Shown: piece after piece, positions 1 through 5,522 of the stretch
Numbering within the stretch: the first letter of the stretch is position 1
Layout: every line of letters starts with the position of its first letter
NCBI GenBank assembly: GCA_003265885.1
Contig: QFBQ01000065.1
Coordinates: 1-6,071 of the forward strand
Source of the DNA: Candidatus Marinamargulisbacteria bacterium SCGC AG-343-D04
GTDB taxonomy: Bacteria; Margulisbacteria; Marinamargulisbacteria; GCA-2716485; GCA-002719695
Reading direction: 5' to 3'
DNA: 6,071 nt
Made by a program: the position numbers and the translations under genes
The notes under the pieces: generated by a model
The model's database searches: none
The model's input: only the letters and a program-made list of their open reading frames with translations
Told to the model about the DNA's origin: nothing

Positions 1-74
1 AACTTCTTCACTTAAACATATCCTGTGACACAAGAACTCTTCCCTAACAGAACACAACTCTCTAAAATAAGTTT

Positions 75-677
75 ATGACTATTGCTATATTAGATTATGG
101 TGCAGGGAATATTCGTAGTGTCCAACATGCCTGCTCTCATTTAGGCTATGAGTCTTTCATCAGTAACAACAAAGATGAACTTCTTAGCGCGTCTCATGTC
201 ATCGTCCCAGGGCAAGGAGCCTTTAGCCAAGCTATGACACTACTTAAAGACAAGAGCTTAGACCTAGTTCTACGAGATATCATTGCCCATGGCACTCCTT
301 TTTTGGGAATTTGTCTGGGCTTTCAAATTTTGTTTGAGTCTTCTGATGAACATGGTCATCATGAGGGGCTTGGTCTTTTACCTGGAAAGGTCAGCAAAAT
401 AGATGATCCACTCTTAAACGTTCCCCATATGGGTTGGAATACTGTAGAAAATCTTCACTCTACCATGTTTAATGCTATTCCCGAACACAGTCACTTCTAC
501 TTTGTCCATTCTTTCTATATCCAATCTACGCCTTCCTCATTCGTTGCCTCTAACACCACATATGGCCAGTCATTTGTAAGCGCTGTCGTGAAAGACAATG
601 TATGGGGAACCCAATTCCACCCAGAAAAAAGTAGTGATGCAGGCTTGCAATTGTTACGAAACTTTCTTAATACTTAA
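75..677 (+). CDS. hisH: Imidazole glycerol phosphate synthase, glutaminase subunit HisH
   Basis: A 200-residue class I glutamine amidotransferase. HisH hydrolyses glutamine and channels ammonia to HisF, which makes imidazole glycerol phosphate and AICAR from PRFAR in cytoplasmic histidine biosynthesis. The N-terminus ILDYGAGNIRSV (residues 5-16) is typical of HisH. The oxyanion-strand motif is PGQGAF (45-50), with Q where many homologues have V. The nucleophile is Cys80 in GICLGFQ, and His182 and Glu184 in QFHPE complete the triad. PHMGWN and YFVHS, both conserved in the family, are also present. Length is normal. The start is the first ATG and gives a full-length N-terminus, but no Shine-Dalgarno sequence is visible upstream. 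No hisF or hisA follows. The next gene lies on the opposite strand 22 bp away, so hisH is either the last gene of an operon entering from the left or stands alone. Confidence 0.96.
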   Translation: MTIAILDYGAGNIRSVQHACSHLGYESFISNNKDELLSASHVIVPGQGAFSQAMTLLKDKSLDLVLRDIIAHGTPFLGICLGFQILFESSDEHGHHEGLGLLPGKVSKIDDPLLNVPHMGWNTVENLHSTMFNAIPEHSHFYFVHSFYIQSTPSSFVASNTTYGQSFVSAVVKDNVWGTQFHPEKSSDAGLQLLRNFLNT

Positions 678-699
678 CAAACGAAATTCTATTCTCAAC

Positions 700-1710
700 T
701 TACATATCATATTTTTTTTCAGCAGCAATGCTTTCGGGGCTTTCTGCCAATATTTTAGCTATATACGTCTCTCCAATCTGGCCTACTATTTCAGTATCCT
801 TATCCATTAGCCTCTGTTCTAAGAGCTCCTTAAAACCAGATTGTCCATCATGACATAAACACTTTATCATGCCTTTTCTGGGGCCTGTCGGCAGCTCTTC
901 AACCTCATCAAGATACCGTTGATACTTTCCTTCTCTACCATCATGAACACCTTTCCAAACTTTTCCTACCCCCTTACTCGCCATATTTGCTGCTGTGCTT
1001 GCTCCTAGACCTACTGTACTTGCTACTACATTCACTCCCCCAGTTGCAGCGCTTGTTAAAGACTCTCTTTTTTGAAAGTCTTTCTTTCTCCTAAGTATAA
1101 TTTGTAACATTTTCATTGTTCGTAACCGTTGAAATTTCTTTTTTGAATCAGGGTCTGTTATTTTATCTTCAAATTCCAGCAACGTGTTAACATATGTTTC
1201 AACTTTCGTTGTGTTTCTATTAAAATGCTGTTCATTTATAAGAAGTGGTTTTATGTCATCAAAACCTTCTATACCTTTCAGATCTTCTAGCTCAACCTTT
1301 ATTTTCTTTTTTACAGCTACATTCTTAGTAGCATGTGATGCAATTTTAGTGACTCCAAATGAAGCCGAATCTGCTAAATTTCTCACCGCTCTTTTAACTG
1401 TACCTTTAGTGCTGCTTTGTGAAGCATCTTTTGCATCTTTAATTGCTTTTTCCCATGTCTTTCTCTCAAGAGGGTATTCTTGATTCAATATTTTGTAGAT
1501 GGCTTCGCTATTTTTTTGTGGGGGTTTTAATACACTTCGTCGAATTCTTGCTTCTTCTTTACTGAATCCCAATATCTTAGCAGCTACATTATCCGCTTCT
1601 GCTGTAGCTTCTGTTGAACCTTCTGCCTTTTTTTCAAATGCTATTCCGCAGTCAGAGTCAACCTGTCTAAGTCTGCTAGCTCTCTCATTATTTCTAGGTC
1701 CTACTCTCAT
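700..1710 (-). CDS. Unrecognised lysine-rich protein with a long uncharged Ala/Gly/Ser segment
   Basis: I do not recognise this 336-residue protein. It is hydrophilic and rich in Lys, Ala and Glu, and looks mostly helical. No signal peptide or classical transmembrane helix is evident. Residues 217-245 contain no charged residue and are made mainly of Ala, Gly, Ser, Thr and Val (TGGVNVVASTVGLGAS is the core), resembling a glycine-zipper or membrane-associating stretch. A shorter, similar small-residue patch followed by lysines lies at 112-136. Between them, 137-216 is a charged, probably helical region with two basic clusters (RRKK at 207-210). The C-terminus holds a CLC motif at 284-286. The start at 1710 is preferred because GGGGAG sits six bases upstream; an in-frame ATG at 1761 would add 17 residues but has no ribosome binding site. 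It lies downstream of the recombinase homologue on the same strand and converges on hisH. An effector, phage-type or structural role cannot be chosen from sequence alone. Confidence 0.75.
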   Translation of the reverse strand: MRVGPRNNERASRLRQVDSDCGIAFEKKAEGSTEATAEADNVAAKILGFSKEEARIRRSVLKPPQKNSEAIYKILNQEYPLERKTWEKAIKDAKDASQSSTKGTVKRAVRNLADSASFGVTKIASHATKNVAVKKKIKVELEDLKGIEGFDDIKPLLINEQHFNRNTTKVETYVNTLLEFEDKITDPDSKKKFQRLRTMKMLQIILRRKKDFQKRESLTSAATGGVNVVASTVGLGASTAANMASKGVGKVWKGVHDGREGKYQRYLDEVEELPTGPRKGMIKCLCHDGQSGFKELLEQRLMDKDTEIVGQIGETYIAKILAESPESIAAEKKYDM

Positions 1711-1716
1711 CTTTTT

Positions 1717-1722
1717 CTCCCC
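1717..1722 (-). promoter_or_regulatory. Shine-Dalgarno sequence deciding the start of the 700-1710 gene
   Basis: On the minus strand, GGGGAG is followed by AAAAAG and then ATG at 1710, a six-base spacing. The alternative upstream ATG at 1761 is preceded only by an A-rich run. This favours the internal start. Confidence 0.6.
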
Positions 1723-1726
1723 ATAA

Positions 1727-1738
1727 TGAATATATTCA
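1727..1738. repeat. 12-bp perfect palindrome upstream of the 700-1710 gene
   Basis: TGAATATATTCA is a perfect dyad, five bases upstream of the ribosome binding site of the unknown gene. It would lie in the 5' untranslated leader if translation starts at 1710. It could be an operator half-pair, but short AT-rich palindromes also arise by chance. Confidence 0.3.
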
Positions 1739-1795
1739 CACTTTTCGATTGTTTTATTCATTTTTTTGAAATCTGGGGATTAAATGACTCAGCAC

Positions 1796-1804
1796 AATAT
1801 ATCA
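1796..1804 (-). promoter_or_regulatory. Candidate extended -10 promoter for the 700-1710 gene
   Basis: The minus strand reads TGATATATT here, a TGn extension followed by TATATT (five of six matches to TATAAT). A TTGAGT lies upstream at 1822-1827, but 20 bp away, too far for a normal -35, so any activity would rest on the extended -10. Transcription would begin near 1789, giving a leader of about 80 bases to the ATG at 1710. Confidence 0.3.
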
Positions 1805-1816
1805 CCTCTAGTTGAT
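1801..1816. repeat. Imperfect 16-bp dyad overlapping the candidate promoter
   Basis: ATCACCTCTAGTTGAT pairs at six of eight positions around its centre (ATCA/TGAT arms, with inner CT/AG pairs). It overlaps the upstream edge of the extended -10 element, where an operator would be expected to act. Support is positional and symmetry-based only. Confidence 0.25.
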
Positions 1817-1842
1817 GAGATACTCAAATTTTAAAGGAGAAG

Positions 1843-1856
1843 CTAATTTAAATTAG
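1843..1856. repeat. 14-bp perfect palindrome abutting the recombinase-like gene
   Basis: CTAATTTAAATTAG is a perfect dyad that ends one base before the stop codon of the recombinase homologue. It is entirely A/T apart from the outer C and G, and no T-run follows it in the direction of transcription, so it does not fit an intrinsic terminator. A protein-binding site is possible. Confidence 0.4.
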
Positions 1857-1857
1857 A

Positions 1858-2400
1858 TTATTTCTTTAGATATTTATATAGCGTAGGTCGAGAAATCTTC
1901 ATCTTTTCACAAATAATACGAACGGGGACATTGTTATGATATAACTCTTTGATTTTTTTAATATCTTCATCAAATACTTTCTCAGGCCTTCCCCCCATTC
2001 TTCCTCGAGCAATAGCCCCTTTTCTTCCCGGACGAGTTCGTTCTTTAAACATCTGCTCTTTACTGCGTTTTAATAAATTAAAATATTCATAAAAACTACT
2101 CATCGATGTCGTATCGACATCTTCTTCAATCGTCTTGATATGCGCATTTCTTTTCTGGATCTCACCAATATTATCTATCAACTGATTCACAGATGCACCT
2201 AATTTATCCAAACTATGCACCACCACCACATCATCTTCATGCAAAGACTCTAGCAATGTCTGAAAGCCCGGTCTCTCTTTTTTTGAAGAATTTACAATAT
2301 CTTTAAAAATAACCGTACATCCCATATTTTTTAGGGATTCCTTCTGCGCTAATAATTCATCATCTTTGGAAATAGACTTAATATAGCCAATGTTTTTCAT
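1858..2400 (-). CDS. Serine recombinase (resolvase/invertase) homologue with degenerate active site
   Basis: A 180-residue protein with the resolvase/invertase layout: an N-terminal catalytic domain (about 1-122), a basic linker matching the invertase type (ERTRPGRKGAIARGRMGGRP, 120-139), and a C-terminal helix-turn-helix (about 144-178, recognition helix near SRPTLYKY). Length matches Tn3-type resolvases and Pin-type invertases. Aligned by eye to gamma-delta/Tn3 resolvase, the GYARVST motif reads GYIKSIS, so Ile10 stands where the nucleophilic Ser10 should be, with serines at 9 and 11. Arg8 is Lys8, Arg68 is Lys66 and Arg71 is Ala69. Asp34, Arg43, Asp65 and the ERT motif (120-122) are retained. 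It may therefore be unable to cut DNA and act only as a DNA-binding protein. A neighbouring serine serving as nucleophile is the alternative. ATG 2400 has AAGGGG four bases upstream and a near-consensus promoter. It is divergent from uvrA. Confidence 0.88.
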   Translation of the reverse strand: MKNIGYIKSISKDDELLAQKESLKNMGCTVIFKDIVNSSKKERPGFQTLLESLHEDDVVVVHSLDKLGASVNQLIDNIGEIQKRNAHIKTIEEDVDTTSMSSFYEYFNLLKRSKEQMFKERTRPGRKGAIARGRMGGRPEKVFDEDIKKIKELYHNNVPVRIICEKMKISRPTLYKYLKK

Positions 2401-2404
2401 AATT

Positions 2405-2410
2405 CCCCTT
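2405..2410 (-). promoter_or_regulatory. Ribosome binding site of the recombinase-like gene
   Basis: The minus strand reads AAGGGG followed by AATT and ATG. This supports the start at 2400, which also places the GY-x-x-x-S motif at the usual distance from the N-terminus. Confidence 0.6.
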
Positions 2411-2426
2411 TTGACCTTTCAATTTC

Positions 2427-2454
2427 ATTATAGATCAATTATTTTTAAAGACAA
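2427..2454 (-). promoter_or_regulatory. Sigma70-type promoter for the recombinase-like gene
   Basis: On the minus strand, -35 TTGTCT (2449-2454, four of six matches) is separated by 16 bp from a perfect -10 TATAAT (2427-2432). Transcription would start near 2420, leaving a leader of about 20 bases that contains the ribosome binding site. It is the best promoter match seen in the window. Confidence 0.6.
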
Positions 2455-2462
2455 CAGCAATA

Positions 2463-2490
2463 TTTACGACCTTTTTTTTGAACTTATATT
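2463..2490 (+). promoter_or_regulatory. Candidate promoter for uvrA
   Basis: A weak -35 TTTACG (2463-2468) is followed after 16 bp by -10 TATATT (2485-2490). The leader to ATG 2528 would be about 30 bases. The region is very AT-rich, so other hexamers could serve. No LexA-type operator (CTGT-N8-ACAG or GAAC-N4-GTTC) is seen, so SOS control is not evident. Confidence 0.3.
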
Positions 2491-2527
2491 ATTTATATTT
2501 AGCCAAAGAAACTGTAAACTAATTCCT

Positions 2528-5335
2528 ATGCTTAAAGAAATCACTGTCATCGGAGCAAACGTTCATAATTTAAAAAATGTTTCAGTCACATTACCTAAGC
2601 ACTCTTTTATAGTAATTACCGGTGTTTCAGGTTCTGGAAAATCTTCTCTAGCCTTCGACACCATCTACGCGGAAGGCCAACGACGCTATATGGAATCTCT
2701 CTCCGCCTATGCCAGACAGTTTCTTGATCAGCTCGACAAACCCGATGTCGAACATATCGAAGGTCTATCCCCTGCCATCTCTATCGACCAAAAATCAGGC
2801 TCCAAAAACCCACGCTCTATCGTAGGTACTGTTACCGAAATCTATGACTACTTCCGCCTACTTTTTTCTTCTATTGGGACACCCTATTGCCCGCATTGCT
2901 CTATTCCAATCTCTCAAACTAGCATTCAAGAAATCTGCGATTCCTTTTCTTCCCTCAAAGAGGGAAATATTCTGACGATTTTATCTCCGTTAGCTGATAA
3001 CAAAAAAGGTGAATTTCAAGACCTTTTTGCATCATTACTTAAAAAAGGATACCGACGTGTCCGAGTTAATGGAAAACTATACCGTCTAGACGAAAAAATA
3101 GAATTAAACAAAACTCAAAAACATACTATTCAATTAGTTATCGATCGTGTCGAAACATGTCCCGAAAACGATTCTAGACTTTTCCAATCTGTCGAAACAG
3201 CCTGTAACGAATCTAACGGATTAGTCCTCATTGAAAACGAAACCAACAAGACCTCTCAAATATTTTCTGAAACATTATCGTGCCCCTCATGCTCTTTTAG
3301 TCTTAAAGAACTAAGTGCGCGATTGTTTTCATTCAATTCCCCTCTAGGCGCATGTCAAACATGTAACGGTTTAGGCGAATTTAAAGATTTCGAACCCGAT
3401 CTCTTAGTTAAAGACCATCATAAACCCCTACGACTTGGTTTTTGTAAACTTATCCGTCTCACTAACTCTCGACTTCGATCAACTATATCTAAAGTGCTTG
3501 AAGATATGGGTCACAGTTTAGAAACTCCCTACGAAAAACTTAGCTCAAAAGAAAAAAACATATTATTTTATGGTGTCCCTACCATCGACAAACTCTCATA
3601 TGCCAGCCAAAGTAGTGTAATAGATGATCCCGTTTGGCAAGGTATTATTCCTCTTATTCGTAAACAATTTAACTATACCTATTCTGAAGGAAAGCGCTTT
3701 TTTTATCGCTCTTTCATGGCTCCCCGCCATTGCGCCTCTTGTAATGGGGCACGTCTTCAACAAGGTGCTCTTCATGTCAAAATCGAAGATTACTCTATTC
3801 ACGACCTCATGTTGATGCAAATAAAGGATTTACTGCCTTTAATGCAATCTCTTAAACTTTCAAAGCAACAACAGCATATTGTAAAACAAGTTATGAAAGA
3901 AATCATAAGCCGTTTAAGCTTTTTAGCTAACGTTGGACTTGGTTATTTGTCGCTATCTAGAAAATCCGGAACGTTATCTGGAGGAGAATTTCAACGTATT
4001 CGTCTTGCCACACAAATTGGATCCGCTCTTACAGGTGTTCTGTATGTTTTAGACGAACCCAGTATTGGTTTACACCAACGAGATAACGAAAAACTCATCG
4101 AAACACTCAAAACATTACAATCTTTAGGCAACACATTGATCATCGTCGAACACGACGAAGCCACCATCAAAGAAGCCGATCATCTTGTAGAAATTGGTCC
4201 AAGAGCTGGGGTAAATGGTGGCGAAATCATCTTTTCTGGAACACAAAAGCAATTTTTAAAATCCAATTGCCTCACCGCTCAATACATGACAGGAAAATCC
4301 ACTATCAAGGTTCCTAAGAACCGTAGACAGCCTAAAAACAAAGGGCATATTACTTTAACAAAAGTCTCTGCTCATAACCTAAAAAATATTTCTGTAAAGT
4401 TCCCCTTAGGAAAACATATTTGCATAACAGGCGTATCAGGGTCGGGTAAAAGTACTCTAATCTATGATGTATTGTACCGAGCCCTTGCCCAACACTTTAA
4501 AATAAAATCAGAAAACCCTGGACCTTTCCAAGATATTAAAGGCATAGAGGATATCGACAAAGTTATCACTATCGACCAAACACCTATAGGACGTACCCCT
4601 CGTTCTAATCCTGTTACCTATATTGGTGTTTTTTCTCATATAAGAGACCTCTTCACAAAAACCAATGAAGCTCGCATACGTGGCTATAAACCCGGTCGTT
4701 TTAGCTTTAATGTCAAAGGTGGCCGTTGCGAGTCTTGCCAAGGAGATGGCTTGCTCAAAATAGAAATGCACTTTCTATCAGACGTCTATGTAACCTGTGA
4801 TGTCTGTAAAGGAAAAAGATATAGTAAAGAAACGCTAGAAGTTCGCTATAAAGATTGCTCTATTGCTGATGTCTTAGATATGACAGTAAATCAAGCCTGC
4901 GAACTCTTTGAAAACATTCCAGCTATTTTTAAAAAACTAAAAACGATTCAAGATGTTGGACTAGGCTATATTCGTTTAGGTCAAAGCGCAACTACATTAA
5001 GTGGTGGAGAAGCTCAACGAGTGAAGCTTGCCAAAGAACTTAGTAAAAGAAGCACGGGTAAAACCTTGTATTTACTTGATGAACCTACCACTGGTTTACA
5101 TTTTGAAGATATTAAATGTTTAATAGAAGTATTAGATACATTAGTTGATCAAGGGAATACCGTTATCGTTATAGAGCATAATCTCGATGTCATCAAAGTT
5201 GCGGATCACATTATTGATATTGGACCTGAAGGAGGAGATCAAGGAGGCTCTGTCGTCGCTACTGGAACACCTGAAGATATTTGCAAAATCTCAAAATCTC
5301 ATACAGGAAAATTTTTAAAAGAGTATCTTGCTTAA
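2528..5335 (+). CDS. uvrA: Excinuclease ABC subunit A (UvrA)
   Basis: A 935-residue protein, matching the usual length of about 940. UvrA dimerises, loads UvrB onto damaged DNA and releases on ATP hydrolysis in nucleotide excision repair. It has two ABC ATPase modules. Module I has Walker A GVSGSGKSS (32-40), signature LSGGEFQR (483-490) and Walker B VLYVLDEP (504-511). Module II has Walker A GVSGSGKST (635-643), signature LSGGEAQR (824-831) and Walker B LYLLDEP (847-853). Zinc-binding cysteines occur as C252/C255/C276/C279 inside module I and C734/C737/C757/C760 in the DNA-contacting insertion of module II. All catalytic motifs are intact. ATG 2528 is chosen because homologues start with MLKEI-like sequence a few residues before GANVHNLKN. 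An in-frame ATG at 2390 would add 46 non-conserved residues and overlap the recombinase start. No Shine-Dalgarno sequence is visible. It is flanked by a divergent recombinase homologue and a convergent short gene. Confidence 0.98.
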   Translation: MLKEITVIGANVHNLKNVSVTLPKHSFIVITGVSGSGKSSLAFDTIYAEGQRRYMESLSAYARQFLDQLDKPDVEHIEGLSPAISIDQKSGSKNPRSIVGTVTEIYDYFRLLFSSIGTPYCPHCSIPISQTSIQEICDSFSSLKEGNILTILSPLADNKKGEFQDLFASLLKKGYRRVRVNGKLYRLDEKIELNKTQKHTIQLVIDRVETCPENDSRLFQSVETACNESNGLVLIENETNKTSQIFSETLSCPSCSFSLKELSARLFSFNSPLGACQTCNGLGEFKDFEPDLLVKDHHKPLRLGFCKLIRLTNSRLRSTISKVLEDMGHSLETPYEKLSSKEKNILFYGVPTIDKLSYASQSSVIDDPVWQGIIPLIRKQFNYTYSEGKRFFYRSFMAPRHCASCNGARLQQGALHVKIEDYSIHDLMLMQIKDLLPLMQSLKLSKQQQHIVKQVMKEIISRLSFLANVGLGYLSLSRKSGTLSGGEFQRIRLATQIGSALTGVLYVLDEPSIGLHQRDNEKLIETLKTLQSLGNTLIIVEHDEATIKEADHLVEIGPRAGVNGGEIIFSGTQKQFLKSNCLTAQYMTGKSTIKVPKNRRQPKNKGHITLTKVSAHNLKNISVKFPLGKHICITGVSGSGKSTLIYDVLYRALAQHFKIKSENPGPFQDIKGIEDIDKVITIDQTPIGRTPRSNPVTYIGVFSHIRDLFTKTNEARIRGYKPGRFSFNVKGGRCESCQGDGLLKIEMHFLSDVYVTCDVCKGKRYSKETLEVRYKDCSIADVLDMTVNQACELFENIPAIFKKLKTIQDVGLGYIRLGQSATTLSGGEAQRVKLAKELSKRSTGKTLYLLDEPTTGLHFEDIKCLIEVLDTLVDQGNTVIVIEHNLDVIKVADHIIDIGPEGGDQGGSVVATGTPEDICKISKSHTGKFLKEYLA

Positions 5336-5339
5336 GCTG

Positions 5340-5501
5340 TTAACGAGTAGTATCAACAACAGGAGATTCCCCACCTATCTGATGCAAGGCTTCTACAATA
5401 TTCATATTTATTTTTTCTTCTTCATCAAATTTAACAATAGGCTCTAAAGGATGAGTCCCTTCATGGCGACCAATCCCTGTTGATATGCGAAAACTATCCA
5501 T
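5340..5501 (-). CDS. Short unrecognised protein of 53 residues
   Basis: An open frame encoding a hydrophilic, acidic 53-residue protein that begins MDSFRISTGIGRHEG and ends PVVDTTR, with an acidic run DEEEK at 26-30. No membrane segment, signal peptide or metal-binding motif is visible. An in-frame stop lies two codons upstream of the ATG, so the frame cannot be extended. It lies 21 bp downstream of the oxidoreductase gene on the same strand, consistent with co-transcription, and its stop is 4 bp from the uvrA stop. No Shine-Dalgarno sequence is seen, but hisH and uvrA also lack one. It fills an otherwise empty 187-bp gap with plausible amino-acid composition. It could also be a remnant or chance frame. 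Confidence 0.5.
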   Translation of the reverse strand: MDSFRISTGIGRHEGTHPLEPIVKFDEEEKINMNIVEALHQIGGESPVVDTTR

Positions 5502-5522
5502 ACTTTATATATAGACACATTC

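Noticed and set aside
63..68. TAAAAT as a -10 element for hisH
   Set aside because: It lies only six bases before the ATG and has no matching -35, so it would imply a leaderless transcript without other support.
711..719. T-run downstream of hisH as an intrinsic terminator
   Set aside because: No GC-rich hairpin precedes it, and it lies inside the coding end of the convergent gene, where it encodes lysines.
598..810. Short frame overlapping the 3' end of hisH
   Set aside because: It overlaps hisH and the unknown gene in other frames, and its low-complexity Phe/Ser/Tyr-rich product looks like a shadow.
1184..1726. Two plus-strand frames (1184-1483 and 1499-1726) with hydrophobic products
   Set aside because: Both are antisense to the unknown gene; the hydrophobicity is explained by reading Lys/Glu/Ala codons in reverse, and no ribosome binding site or family match is seen.
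1711..1761. Longer form of the unknown gene starting at 1761
   Set aside because: It has no ribosome binding site, and the ATG at 1710 has GGGGAG at six bases; the extension would also read through the 12-bp palindrome. Not fully excluded.
2512..2515. Possible SOS box half-site CTGT before uvrA
   Set aside because: No matching ACAG lies eight bases further on; the sequence there is TCCT.
2390..2527. In-frame N-terminal extension of uvrA by 46 residues from an ATG at 2390
   Set aside because: The extension has no resemblance to UvrA N-termini, overlaps the recombinase gene start and crosses the divergent promoter region; ATG 2528 gives the family-typical start and length.
3596..3820. Overlapping frames on both strands (3596-3820 minus, 3624-3815 plus) within uvrA
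   Set aside because: They lie wholly inside the conserved UvrA reading frame and encode nothing recognisable.
4508..4771. 87-residue minus-strand frame inside uvrA
   Set aside because: It is antisense to the module II zinc-finger region of UvrA, a highly conserved coding segment; treated as a shadow.
5337..5359. Possible terminator between uvrA and the convergent short gene (CTGTT ... AACAG)
   Set aside because: Only five base pairs with a long loop and no T-run; too weak to call.
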